Part shown: positions 24,046 through 36,320 of the stretch, piece after piece
Position numbering within the stretch: position 1 is the first letter of the stretch
How the letters are laid out: each line of letters opens with the position of its first letter
Source: Ostrinia nubilalis
Taxonomy: Eukaryota; Arthropoda; Insecta; Lepidoptera; Crambidae
Direction of reading: 5' to 3'
DNA length: 64,000 nt
NCBI RefSeq assembly: GCF_963855985.1
Contig: NC_087097.1
Span: 2,389,001 to 2,453,000, forward strand
The notes under the pieces: model-generated
Told to the model about the DNA's origin: nothing
Database searches by the model: none
Seen by the model: the letters and a program-made list of their open reading frames with translations, nothing else
Position numbers and translations under genes: made by a program

Positions 24046-24490
24046 AAAACTTGGATTTAGAGCCTTAGATAATTTGTTTTTTTCAAGTAATTTTTTTTCG
24101 GTTATAACACCACACATATCACTTGACTCACGTTGATTTTGATTTACACGTAACCGGACTAGGTAACTACTATCCCATTATAACTAGGTACCATCCATTA
24201 GAAATGTTCGGCTCATTAGGTACAGTCCGAGCTATAAATACCTACGTAGGACAATCGTCAGTATTCAGGGCGCCTTATCGCCGCAGTCCCGGACCAATCG
24301 CAAGTCGTAACTATTTTACGTAACTTGTTAAGCGCTTCCTAGTACAGTCGGCAGAATGTTTCCCGGTTTCGTTAATTTTATTGTTGCAATTTTAATTAAA
24401 ACTTTTTATCTTAATACAGAATGGATGAACATTAAATAAAATATTTTCCAGGTATTATAGCAATAGACAGGTTGGCAAGATTTAAAATTT

Positions 24491-24640
24491 CATCATTCAT
24501 CATTGTTATTTCAGCCACAGGCCGTTCACTGCTGAACATGGGCTTCCCCGATGATCTCCAGGTGGGTTGCTTGGTAGAGGCATGCATTTTCTGAAAACTT
24601 TGTAAGGTCATCTCTCCATCTTGTGGGTGGAGTTCCTGAA
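24491..24640 (-). mobile_element. RTE-type LINE 3' end, minus
   Basis: A CATCATTCATCATTG tail, then TTTCAGCCACAGG, CACTGCTGAACATGGGC and a diverged body down to AAGGTCATCTCTCCATCTTG. Related to the family-1 copy at 28643 but more decayed. Confidence 0.6.
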
Positions 24641-25309
24641 ACTATTTACTACAATATTATTATGTGGCCAAAATACTAGGTGCCCATTTAACACTAGGTG
24701 TCGTGGTGAGGTCAGTCACAAAGATTTTGCAACGCAACGTAAAAATAAAATTATGTAAATAAAACAGACATAAATTAAATGGCAATCTCTTGTATGATAC
24801 AGCGCTGTAAACAATGCTAGAGAGAGAAAAATGTCTGTTTTAACCCAGATACTCCTGAAACATTTTACTATCTCCAAACTTAATGATCTTTGTATATGAG
24901 GCTTAAAAACTGACAAATAACATGGGAAAAATAAGAAAAAAAATATTTTCCTCGTGGAAATTCGGAAAAGCGGTGTCGTTTATAAACAACAGTAGTAAAA
25001 TGCACTACTATGAGGTATGCATTGCATAAAGAAAACCATCCTTTATTTTATTTGGCTTTTGTGACAAAACTGAGTAATATTACTTTTGGTATTATCTTTT
25101 GTTTCTTTAATTGTAAAAATGCATAACTGAAGATAGGTACCACGGTAATTCCCTGCATTACGCACCCTTTTGAGGGATAGGAAACTCAAGTCGATGTCTC
25201 TTCGACAGGATGTGCGATGCCAAAAGCAAGAGCGTCCGAGGAAGACCAGCTTCTTGACATGCCCTTACGAGAATGTCAGGATAAATGCTGAGCGGGGAGC
25301 CTATTGGGG

Positions 25310-25677
25310 GGTCATTCCACTTTGTTCACCTGGGTGAAGAAAGTGAAATAGAAATAGAAATTTATTGTCTTTTTAGTGTCCTCATCTCACCTCGGAACCA
25401 TTTCACCTAGCTTCATTTTACAGGTGGATTGCGTCGACTAAAACGATCACCTACTAGGTTCTAGTTCACCTAGAAATTAATTCACCCTGGTAAACAAATG
25501 CGAAAACCTGGGTGAATTCATCCCTAAAAATAGATGAACAAAAGCGACTGCTTTAGTCAAATCAAGTCATATGGATAATATCATCTGGGTGAAATGGTTC
25601 TGAGGTGAAATGAGGACACGAAAAATAACACTTTCTTCACCCAGGTGATATCACCGAGGTGAACATAGTGGAATAAT
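25310..25677. mobile_element. palindromic Mutator-like MITE with 10-bp TSD
   Basis: CCTATTGGGG at 25300-25309 is repeated exactly at 25678-25687. Between them a 368-bp element has long inverted ends: ATTCCACTTTGTTCACCTGG left, matching CACCGAGGTGAACATAGTGG at the right. Inner inverted pairs include CACTTTCTTCACCCAGGTGA with its left partner, and TCACCTCGGAACCATTTCAC with GTGAAATGGTTCTGAGGTGA. A TSD of 9-11 bp with long TIRs suggests the Mutator superfamily. No transposase is present. Confidence 0.85.
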
Positions 25678-25687
25678 CCTATTGGGG

Positions 25688-26707
25688 CCACTGGACCACT
25701 GAGCCACTGCTCAGTAATTGTTTTTATTCTAGTTGTGTTGTTATTGTTTATAGGTATCTATGTATTAACTACTGTATCAATAATCATCAGACAATCTAGT
25801 ACTGGAAAATTATCGTCATTTTCTAGCTCCTCGACGAAATCATGAAGCTCCAGAGCCTGATAATGTGTCCTACAGTAAAAAATAAAATAATAATGTCTTG
25901 AAAGATAAAGTAGTACATTTTACTGCTGGCGTTTATAAACAACACCAGTTATTTTTCGTTATAACTTCTTACCAAAGGTTCTGAATCAGTGTGATTTGAT
26001 GTTTATATGTAGTTTATGATACTAACATCACGTTTTATATAAACTATCTCAATAAAGTGTGCAACTTATTATTATTACTTATCTTGAAAACTCATCGTTG
26101 AAAATGGCTAAATAAACTTGTAAATATTATGGAAAACCTAATGAATTATTAAGATTTGCCACATAGACTAAGTCGACAAAGCCTTCACCTGTCAAGTAAC
26201 ATAAATAAATAAAAACAAAAGTACCTACATATTCTCCAAAATTTTTTGTTTCTATGTGTTGTTTTAAAACGACGGTAGTATAAAGTGGGTTAATTTTATG
26301 AACTATTGTACCCATTAAACATTTAAACAAACTTTAGCTGCAAACTGTACCCCGCATTACCCTAACACAGCGCAACTCGCTCGCAACTTAACCTTACGTT
26401 CGACCTTTATGAAGCAAGGGACGAGCCAAAAGGAAAATGAAAATAGTCTTTTCTACACGGCTCATTAGACCCATGCCTCCGACTTTTTGTCAAAGGCCAG
26501 CAATAAAACCGCGGAAGTGAATTTTAAAAACGGGCACACAAAGTTGATATTCCGTTGCATTTTGTAACCCTCGCGACGAGAAATGGGGCATGATTGTCGC
26601 TTTGGTTCAAACTCATGGACGCAAATGTTTGGCAAATATTTAGTACCTACACTTTTTGACACGTCAAATGTTTGGGCAAATGTTTGGCATTTGGATATTG
26701 TCAGAGT
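25688..26707. other. intronic stretch without clear elements
   Basis: AT-rich. A 67-codon open frame at 26127-26330 looks random, and a 178-codon minus-strand frame starting at 27001 and ending at 26465 runs through the MITE at 26708, so it is not taken as a gene. Confidence 0.5.
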
Positions 26708-26913
26708 TAAGGCCCAGAACAGACGGTGAAACGCAACTGCAACGAAACTGCAACTGCTAGTTACTTTTGAGTTGCATCTAAGTTTCTGCCATAGCGTCCG
26801 TTGAGAGACCACACATGACGCGACCAGTTTGAAAGTATCAGTTTTATTCATCAGAATCATCACAAAGTTGCAGTTTTGTTGCAGTTGCGTTTCACCGTCT
26901 GTTCTGGGCCTTA
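26708..26913. mobile_element. 206-bp MITE with about 47-bp TIRs
   Basis: Left end TAAGGCCCAGAACAGACGGT continues GAAACGCAACTGCAAC; the right end is its reverse complement through CTGTTCTGGGCCTTA. The arms are nearly perfect over about 47 bp. A TA or TTA target is suggested but cannot be separated from the palindromic tip. Confidence 0.88.
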
Positions 26914-27270
26914 GTGTCCAGTTTGAAACTGAAATATGGAATGTTTTAACACTTTTAAAGCAATTTTTGCAACTCTTTGATGCATGAAACTGTCGACTCA
27001 AAGTTTAGCGGCAACAATGAAAGCTCTCTAATCTCGTGGTTGTATTCAGTTTTTTAAATCCATTTGCGAGCGGATTTAGTACAATGTTTTCAGGTGTAAC
27101 ATTTTCTGAAATTCATACGGTTGTTACTAGAATGCAACTGCATTCTATTTTTTAAGGTGTTTAATAGTTATATTTATTTTATTCACCTTTCTCAATTTTA
27201 TTTTTAAAAAGTCTGTAAGTAATTTATACCTAATATGTGTAAAAATATCCACCCAAGAAAATTCACTCTT

Positions 27271-27397
27271 AGGCTGAGCTGAGTTGCACCATTTTACTTT
27301 GACTTAAACAAACGTCAAAAATCTGTCAAATTCTATACAAAAAACATCGGTTATTGATAAAGTTACTTTTATAGTAAGATAGTGCAATAAACCTTAT
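27271..27397. mobile_element. MITE family A, copy 3
   Basis: GGCTGAGCTGAGTTGCACCA at the left has a small duplication of GAGCT/GAGTT. CTGTCAAATTCTATACAAAA lies inside, and a decayed right end reads AGTGCAATAAACCTT. Confidence 0.75.
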
Positions 27398-28630
27398 TCT
27401 TGCACAACCTGTGCAGTTGCTTTGTTAAATACCCAAAAAAGACAAAAAACCTAAAAAGCTGTTACAATAGTTATGTTAGCAAACCAACAGTTTAACTGCA
27501 GATAAGCTGATGGTAGATAGCGCTATAAAACTAAATAAGCACGAAGAATTAGCGCCTTCGAAGTTGTTACTTCATTACACAAGGACGGAGTGAGAATTCA
27601 TACATTTTAGGAATCCTTGGAGGAAGTAAAAGTAATAACATTATCAAAAATAGTATTTACGAGGTTTTAAAAGATAGGAAACGTTTGTTGGGTGGTGGTT
27701 AGTTAAAATCAAATGTGTCACATCCTCGATTTTCCTAACTACTGAAAAACTATACTGAAATATTCTTTGTCTCATTAATTTATTTTCGTGAAAGGGCTGA
27801 TAAGCGTGTTGATGTTGAAACAAAATATTTACTTTACTTACACTTACATATAAAACACTAAGTAAATAAATTAATTGAGTGAAAGCATATTTTACGATAG
27901 GTAAAAATTAAATAATGATGTAACTAATATTTTGTCGTTTGTTTTTATCCTTTAAAATTGTTTGAAGAATTAATTTTACTACAGCCAAGAATACATCAAG
28001 TTCAAACTGTTCATTGTGATTTATTTAGTTTCGTAAAATTAAATGTTTATTACACTGCCCAAATATGCAACAGATATTCAAAACACGATCCTTCTGAGCG
28101 GCATAATCACTATCACCCACAGGACTCAATTATCCATAGCGTATAATCGGGCCTATTTATTTAGCATATCATTTGACACGTAGCCGTGGGCGGCCAATCA
28201 GACGGGCATTTAGGTCATCAGATTAGCTTTAGAGACGTATGAGTTTTGCTAATGCGCCGCCCACCCGGGTCGGGGTGCACTGAGCGTGTAAGGCCTAAAA
28301 TACCTAAAACAAAGGCATTATTTCGGTCTGATTACGAATGAAATACGTGGGACAGAATCTTGGACTTAAAATATAATACCTAAAGCTAGTGGATAACTTT
28401 AAAAGTGTTAATTATAAGTCGAAAATTAAGAAAATCTGAAATTTATAATTTTTAATGTACCTATATTACTCGTAATATGGTTTGATGTTTAGATACTTAG
28501 AGACAAGCAAGACATAAAGAAAGTACTAGAAAGCTTATTATCTTATTTAACAGATTTTATTGCAGGACTTGTAAAAATACGAAAAAAATATCTACCAAGT
28601 CTGTTTCCCTACCATTTCAGAAATAAAATA
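27398..28630. other. intron, one GC-rich patch
   Basis: Mostly AT-rich. At 28175-28300 a GC-richer patch has CGTGGGCGG, CCAATCAG and GCGCCGCCCACCCGGG, which look like promoter or enhancer words (EGR/KLF type and CCAAT). There is no adjoining reading frame. Confidence 0.4.
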
Positions 28631-28642
28631 AATTTGAAAAAT

Positions 28643-28941
28643 CATCATCATCATCATCTCAGCCACGGGACGTCCACTGCTGAACATAGGCCTCCCCCAA
28701 TGCTTTCCATGTAGCCCGGTTAATAGCGGCCTGTGCCCAACGCCTTCCTGCTACCCTTATGATATCGTCGGTCCACCTTACGCGGTACGCGGCCTCCACT
28801 TTAGAACCTTGCTGCCCCATCGGCCGTCAGTTCTGCGTACTATGTGCCCTGCCCATTGCCACTTCAGCTTGCTAATCCGTCGAGCTATGTCATCGACTTT
28901 AGTTCGTTTACGGATCCTCATTTCTGATTCGATCCCGATCG
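28643..28941 (-). mobile_element. RTE-type LINE 3' end (family 1) with 12-bp TSD
   Basis: Minus-strand coding relic. RKRTKVDDIARRISKLKW, QWAGHIVRRTDGRWGSKVL and KWRPRT are followed by a deletion with a frameshift, then RWTDDIIRVAGRRWAQ, ATWKALGEAYVQQWTSRG and a stop whose bases run straight into a (GAT)n tail at the left edge. This is the C-terminal end of an RTE-like endonuclease/reverse transcriptase. AATTTGAAAAAT (28631-28642) and AATTCGAAAAAT (28942-28953) are the target-site duplication, so this is a 299-bp 5'-truncated insertion. Confidence 0.88.
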
Positions 28942-29704
28942 AATTCGAAAAATAACTCCTACTAATACATAGTTCAATAAAGATAATGTATTCAAACCCC
29001 AGCTTCGATGAGTTTTCTAATAGTCGATATAAGTCGAATAATAAATTATACTCGCACTCGCTCGTTCCTTCCAATTTCCGGATTCATTTCCGACTCGAGT
29101 CCGAGCACAGGAGCGGTTGCGAATAAAAATATACATCGCGCCGGATAATTGCGAGAATTATTCTGATAGCGAACTTGTTGAACTTTTGAGTACGAAAAAA
29201 GAAGTCGATTTGTCTAGCTGAAAGACAAATCGATTTTGGATTTCAGCTTAAATTGGAATAACTTGCGAGCTCAGTTAACCAAAAATATTAATAACGTAAC
29301 TTTCGTTTTGAACTTAGTATAAAAGTTTGATTTTTAAGGTTCTTTTAACAAATTGCTTATTGAAATATATGTAACAAAATAGTTGCCGAAACTGCGCTTG
29401 GTATTTTTTTTCAACATTTTCCATCTAGAGTAGTAGTCAAATAGTTTCGTAGGAAATCTAAATTACTTAATTAGGTACTTTAAAACTTCCACGTTATTTT
29501 CTACATTGTCTTGGAATCTGCAATACAAATAAAAACAAAAAAAAGAACCTAAAACTAGTGCAAAGTGGAAAACAAGTGAAAAGCGGTATTGCATTTTTAT
29601 TAACAGGACTAACATTAGTAACGTTTGTTTTTAAAATAAGGCCAGTGTGCCAGCGCCCTTAATGCCGAGTGTCAGATTCGGTTTGGTCGGCCCAGAGAAT
29701 CCCA

Positions 29705-29933
29705 ACTAATATTATAAATGCGAAAGTAACTCTGTCTGTCTGTCTGTCTGTTACGCTTTCCCGCTTAAACCTCGCAACCGATTTTGATGAAATTTGGCAT
29801 AGAGATAGTTTGAGTCCCGGGAAAGAACATAGGATAGTTTTTATCCCGGTTTTTGAAACAGGGACGCGCGCGATAAAGTTTTTCTGTGACAGACAAAATT
29901 CCACGCGGGCGAAGCCGCGGGCGGAAAGCTAGT
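29705..29933 (+). mobile_element. Helitron/Lep1-like element, copy 2
   Basis: Full-looking copy: CTAATATTATAAATGCGAAA, a (TCTG)n microsatellite near the 5' end, ATAGTTTGAGTCCCGGGAA, TAGGATAGTTTTTATCCCGG and the 3' end AAGCCGCGGGCGGAAAGCTAGT split as hairpin plus CTAGT. Open frames on both strands are not genes. Confidence 0.88.
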
Positions 29934-30796
29934 AATATAATGAAATTAAAAAGGAATAGCGCGGAAATGGCCGCTCTCCGCTGCGAATTTTTATTTTTCG
30001 ATAAAGATTTTTAGCCGTTCACGGATTTTGTTGCTGAAATGTGTTTTTAAATCCCCGATAGTTTTGCCCAAGAATTTTGGTGTTGCAATAAGAGTTGAAA
30101 GGTCAGTTATAAATGTGTGTTTTATTGTTTTTAATTGGTTTCTGATAATCGACTCAGTTGTTTTTCGAGTATTTTGCACTTGCTAAAAGTGATTATGAAA
30201 AATGAATATGTTATTCTGTACGAATACGGGTCACATTCATAGGTAAGGTAAGGGACATCATTTTTAAAGATATCGAAATTCTAAATATACCATTCGATAG
30301 AGCGGAAAATTTGCAATCGAGCTGTATATAAAACTCAATTTCGACAATTTGCCCCTTACAGCAATTCATATTTCCTGTGACGATATCAATAACTAATCAA
30401 ATGTTTTAATCTTAAAGTTGAAGTAGCTTTCTTATTGTAACCCTATTGCCAAGTCACCTTTAATTAAACATGGATTTTTTATCCTATCCTCAATTATAGA
30501 CAAGGACAACTACGAATCCAGAACCGTCGAATTCTTTTGTCAATAAAACCAAATCGACCCAAAACGGGACACGTTTGGGAATCGGAAACGCGATGAAAAG
30601 GTCGTAAAGCCCCAAAAGTATGCATATACTATACCTACTTTCATAAACAGGTGTATCGCTGGCCTTATTATGGAAACGGTTTGAGAAAAACAGTTTTACG
30701 TAAGCAATAAAACTTTTGGTGCACACCTCGCGGCGAAATTGGTTAGACGATAACTTAGATTTGTTCGGAGCCAAGCGAGAACCGCCAGCACGATGT
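29934..30796. other. intronic stretch without clear elements
   Basis: Moderately AT-rich sequence with short open frames (29991-30179, 30490-30774) that show no domain. Confidence 0.5.
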
Positions 30797-30804
30797 ATTT
30801 ATGG

Positions 30805-31069
30805 CCTTATTTGAGGCCGTCAGCGCAAAAGTGGCCTAAGCTTAACATATTAGTATGGAGCCTAAACTTAGTTAGGCCACTTTTATACTGCTTCGTAGGC
30901 AAAAACAATGCGCGCAAAAAGAATGTTTACAACGCCCCATCTCTTAACTAAGGGTGAAACTAGGGATAGGCCGCTATAGCATCAAAATTTATTAGGTTTT
31001 GAATAAATTGCAATAGATAAGTACGAATATGAAAAATGTGGGTTAGGCCACTTTTGCGCTGACGGCCTC
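30805..31069. mobile_element. MITE with perfect 27-bp TIRs
   Basis: GAGGCCGTCAGCGCAAAAGT (30813 onward, 27 bp to CCTAA) has an exact complement at 31043-31069. ATTTATGG at 30797-30804 and 31070-31077 can be an 8-bp TSD if the left end includes eight extra bases. A second, inner GTTAGGCCACTTTT word lies at about 30873. Non-coding. Confidence 0.85.
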
Positions 31070-31669
31070 ATTTATGGGCTGGTCTTTATTTTGTAGATGT
31101 CATAAGACGAGGTCAAACATCAATTAATATGTCATGAGAATCTTGAAAAGGCTTGTTCATGCTTTACACGCTTTAGTGGGATAAGTAGTATCTTATTATG
31201 AATAGGTAGTTTTTTAAAAAATACAATGTCACGTGTCGCTAGTCATTGCATCTCTATTACGAATAATATCCGGCGCGATGTACGAGTACAGGAGATCCCC
31301 AAAACTCAATACAAGAAGTATGTTTTCTGAAAAGCATTATTTGACTTTAGTTACTTACTTGGCTTTTTACCGAACAATCTAAAAATAATTAAGTAATTTC
31401 TATGTAATTATTTCAAATTAAGTAATCATTTTTTAATTACGAAACGTCCTGTTTCTTCTCTCTGGGCTGGTGCCCCGTGGTTCCGCGTTCGTTTTTATAC
31501 GCTTTCTATTTTAGTTTAGTCAAATTGCCAATGTAAATGCATTCGCGTCGTCCGAGCGAGCGTCGGGATTCTGGATGAGGCTGGACGGTTTAATTTGGTA
31601 CTTATTGTTTTATAGACCAAACGCGTTCAGGAATGAACGGTTAAAAATATTGGATTTAGGGTTAAGCTT

Positions 31670-31839
31670 CGTCGTCGTCGTCGTCGTTTCAGCCAAATGA
31701 CGTCCACTGCTGGACAAAGGCCTCCCCCAAGGTTTTCCACAATGCACGGTCCTGCGCTGCCCGCATCCAGGCTCTCCCCGCGACCTTTACCAGATCGTCG
31801 GTCCACTTAGTAGGAGGCCTGCCCACGCTACGTCTTCCA
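31670..31839 (-). mobile_element. 170-bp RTE 3'-end unit (family 2) with 11-bp TSD
   Basis: Minus strand encodes the C-terminal tail ending LGEAFVQQWTSFG and a stop that passes directly into a (ACG)n tail (CGT repeat at 31670-31686). GGGTTAAGCTT (31659-31669) and GGGTCAAGCTT (31840-31850) flank it. The 5' border lies at the same point as in the 16438 and 49828 copies. Confidence 0.88.
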
Positions 31840-31850
31840 GGGTCAAGCTT

Positions 31851-33365
31851 TATAAAAGGTAAAATCTGGTGATATTTTCAGGGAATTGTTGATATTGTCA
31901 GGACGTTTTAGCAGAACCTCAGTTGTACATTTCCATTGCCATTTTGATTCCAACGAATTTGAACATTTTTCCGTGTATGGTTTTACAAAAAGGTCTACTA
32001 ATGTCTAGTTTGAAATGTCTTACTTGAAAGAGTCGGCACAGAATAATAATAAGTACTACGTACAGAAGTTTTACTTCGCGAAGGTATTTAAACAAATGTA
32101 TGCTCAATGTCATTAACAATATGGTGTAATTTAGCCTGTCTCAAGAGTCAAGCACCATTTTGTTGACAAACGTCAGTTATCGGCACTGCGCCGAAGCTAT
32201 AGGGCTGACTTCGGTAAAATGATGTGACGTGAGGTGCCAAACTGCGGAAATAATATTAACTACTTATTTACCTCTCAGTGTCTTGAGGCAACTTAAAAAA
32301 GTACATTCTGTGTTTTTATTATTATTTAGGCAGTTAATTACTGCACAGTATTTAGCACACCATTTTCTTTATTTTTTTCCATCATACACAAGAATACGCG
32401 TGCGTGAGTCAATGTTCGCTCGTATGTGAGGCCTTGTCGAATAGTATCCTGTAGGTGGGCCATCGTGCGTGTTTTGTTTTCGATGTAAACTCGCGGAGAT
32501 GAACAGGCCTGGAGTCGGGCAGTCCGAGATTTCTTTTTTGGGCTATTGTCACCTCTTTTTAAATAGTGGTCTAAGTGAATAAAAACACTATTAGTGTATG
32601 GAATGCAAATATAAGTTCTCAATAGAAACCGATCGATATTTCATTGAACAAACCCTCAAGGTTACTTATATTTGGAATATAAAAACATTAAACTCGACCA
32701 AGCTTCGCAAACACACCCACAATATTCCAAATGCTTCGTGAGCGATATTCGATGGATCCAACCCGGCTTATAAATAAGGGCCCAAAGGGAACGGCTGGCT
32801 TGGGAGAGCCGGATGTTATGGCGAAAGGTACACCTTTGGTGTTTTGGTTGGAAAAAGTAGAGTCAACAATAATATGGTGTATCTACACACACTAAAGAAT
32901 TGAAAGGGAGGGATTTTTTGTTTTGGATATGAAGAAGCGATGAAGTATCTTTTTGATACTAATAAATGCATAGGTTTTCGTCTTTTGAAGCGCTTTTCAA
33001 AGGAATCTAAAAGATTATTGAGCTCAGTTTTCTAATATAGAAACTTTATCGTGTAGAATTCAGTTTTGTCTGTAACTACACTAAACCGTTTTAAATATTT
33101 ACAAAAGTATTATTTACTAGTTACTGAGAGAAATTTTTGTATGAAATACGAAACAATCAATATTCAATGGATAACCACCAAGATGGTTGGTCATAGGAAA
33201 TAGTTTTGTTGTATTACTTCAGACTTTAATTACATTATTTTCTAAACGAATTATTGACATTATAACAATGTAACATTTAAGTGCTGTATTTCAATCTAGT
33301 ATAATTTTAACTTCTACAATAATTTAACCCACATTCGTCCAAAATGAGCCGTTCTCTCCGGTCAT
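31851..33365. other. intronic stretch without clear elements
   Basis: No transposon ends or domains seen. Short overlapping frames at 32229-32622 look random. Confidence 0.45.
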
Positions 33366-33755
33366 CTGACTTATAGATTCACCCGAACTTAGCATAAAAA
33401 ATGTGTAAGAAATCGTTGGCATAAATAAAGGAAGCAAACAAAGGCACGCGACACACCTCAGCCCAAAAGGGTCGACACCCTTCCCATTAAGGCCTCAGGA
33501 TTCGATGCTGCTGGATCATTCATTCATCACGAAAATAAACTATGCACAGTGTTTTTTTTTGTCACATGGCCGAATTAACCATTCGAGCAGTTGACTTATA
33601 GATTCGCCCAGAAGTTAGCATAAGAAATTTGTAAGAGCGTTGGCATAAAAAAGGAGGCAAACAAAGTCAGCCTGTGACTCCGGCATGAAAGGGTTGCCTA
33701 TTAATGCCCAAACCTTTCGCATTGAGGCCTCAGGATTTGATGCTGTTTTCGACGA
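33366..33755 (+). repeat. tandem duplication of about 225 bp
   Basis: GACTTATAGATTC, GTTAGCATAA-type words, GCGTTGGCATAAA, GGCAAACAAAG and GAGGCCTCAGGATTTGATGC occur in both units (33366-33530 and 33591-33755) in the same order. The offset is 225 bp. The copies differ at scattered positions and indels. No reading frame is shared. Confidence 0.75.
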
Positions 33756-36320
33756 AAAGAAAAGTTTTTGTCACGAGGATTCATGCAACGCCTTCCTATA
33801 ACAGTAATTATATGGTACCTTTCTTCATAATTGTCATAAATGACAGATTTTGGTTAATACTCCAAGAGCATTCATGAGAACATAAAATTGTATTTACTTA
33901 CTAAAAATCTGCGTAAGATTAAAGGCAGGACAAGGTAAAAAGGTGAAATACGAGTAGATAAGACAAGTGTCAAAACATTCACGAAGCTTAAACCTTCAAA
34001 GTTCAAACTAATCAATTAAAAGGTAGCTGTAGTATGATCAAAGAACGCAGGTCATCGACCCAAACCTGCCTAACCAAATATTTACATTGAACATTTCAAT
34101 TTCCCGTTTGAAGATCCGTCGTGTCAAAACGCCAATCGCGTTAGTTGCTGAACTTTCTCGCGGCGTTCTTTGAACAACATTATTAATTTATGTAAAACGT
34201 TCGCAGATTAGCCGAACGGGTTGCGGGCACGCACCGCTAATGATCATTGTACCGTTTAGCAAATACACGACTTATGCCTCTCTTAAATATTAAAACAATT
34301 AGATTTGTGATTGTGTTCGGTGCACGCGAACCGCTAATTGTTTGAGGGCGCTGTAAAGAGTTATGGCATTGTGACAAAAAATCTGGATTTTAATTGTGGA
34401 TTATTGGAATTCTTTTTCGAATCTTTTGAATTTTTTTAAATTTTAAGTACAAGAAACCAATTAATCAAGTTCCAAAAAAATTTTTTTTTTTGTGCGCCTA
34501 GTATTTTTAATTTTCATTTGTTTTACTCCAGCCTTAGCTCTATTCGAGTTGAAGTATTCCTAATCCAATGAATTTCTCATGCCAGTATCAAATCCGGTCG
34601 CCTTAACCAGCCCCTGGTCCCTGCCCTCTACATTTCCCTGCAAACCCCGACTGCCCGAGCCTGTTCACGGGCACACCTGTTTACACACAGAATAAATAAA
34701 TAATGTACCAACATGTTACGACGTGACTGGCATAGGGCTGGCACCTCTGGGAAATTATAAACTCGGAGACGAAAAAAGAGTAATTCTTTTCTGACAGCGA
34801 AGTATTATAAATTGCGTTTTGTTAACACGTTATTGCTTTCTGATGCTGAAACGTATTATGAATAGTTCGTGACTGGAAAAGCGAATCGTTTTTTTTTTCA
34901 CAGAATGTGGACGGTTTGAGAATAATGTTGAATTGTTTGTGGTTATTTGTAAAGATAAATTACTTATGAGATTTGTTTTTGGTAAATGGTAAGATCAATA
35001 GCAATCTTCTTCTTATTAAGTAAATGCATTTGAACTAAACTTGTTTCACAAGAAGATTTATCTACACAGTTACTAGAATTAAGGTAATAAAATATGATGA
35101 AATTGCTGAAATCCTTTCTAAAATAAATACTGTGAGAGTTATAATTTCATTCATCCTTAACCTTCATTTTTTTAAGCCAACTTTTGACTCTAAGTAAACT
35201 TTAGAGATGAAGAAAGAAAGAAAAGTAACGAAACGAAACGAGATTTTCCTTACCCCCGGCCTTTCCCATTTTATTCAACAGTGGTTTTATTTTACCAAAA
35301 GAAAAAAAAATATGCTACCAAAGTCACGTTACGTTATCCGTCAAATAAAATAATATAGACGCGATCATTGAGTCGGAAACAATATAATTGACTATCAATT
35401 TCAAAACAAAATCATGTAAAGGTATCCATTTTTATCTGTAATAGACCTTACGCACAAAACATACAATTTAAAGCATCAAAAAGAGGACAAAAAACCTCAA
35501 TTGACGGGTATTTTTATTTCCCTTTACTGGCAACCCTATTGAAATCGAATATGCTCTACAATTTCGTGTTCGTCCGATTTGATTTGTGCGTTTAAGGCAC
35601 AATAAAAGTCGCGTTTTGTGTTATGTTTACGTTTACCTCTCTTGTAGGGAATTCTCCGGATCAGTGGAACTACGGTCAAGGAGTTTTATAGATTTCTATT
35701 TCTACTGAGGAAAACGCTTTTACCTATTTTGGAAGGGATTATAATAAGAAAGTCAATAAAACAGTGATTTTTACTTAATGAATAAAGGTTATGTAATATA
35801 AGTCTAAACTCATGATTCGAGTTCGACATGGCCCTAAATAAATAATGAATTTAATCTTAGTTACAGCCAAAGTCCCAAAATGTTTAAGTTTTCTGAATGT
35901 TATTAGGGCGACTTTTCATACAATACATGAAATCTTCTATATCGACGGTAAAGTAAGTATGTGGTTCTTATAAGCCAACAAGTTGTATTTAAACTAATAA
36001 TAATTAAGTTTCTACAAAAAGAATGGCCTATAAATAAAGTCCTTACTTATCTTTAGCTAAGTGTTAGTCGTGTCCTATCTAGGTGATAATAAAAAGGCTA
36101 CAGCTGACACTTGAACTAATCTAGACTGAAACTCATTTACATTCCAGGCTCAGTAAAGGTTTTTCAAATAAATGTGTGTACGATAAATTCTAGTTGAAAT
36201 TATTTAGGCATTCAGGTTGACCTATTTCGAAGAGGCAAGTGAAATAGGACTTTAAGGTACGTAGGGAACATTCAGTGGCAAGAGAGTTGAAATCCTAAAC
36301 TGGGTTTTATTTTTATACAA
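33756..36320. other. intronic stretch without clear elements
   Basis: AT-rich with a C-rich patch at 34590-34690. No domain, RNA gene or transposon end recognised. Confidence 0.45.

Noticed and set aside
26465..27001. 178-codon open frame on the minus strand, the longest in the window
   Set aside because: It crosses a MITE with 47-bp inverted ends (26708-26913), has no recognisable domain, and its composition is not codon-like.
29659..29932. overlapping open frames on both strands
   Set aside because: Both lie in a Helitron/Lep1-like repeat also present at 21.3 and 46.7 kb; open frames there are incidental.
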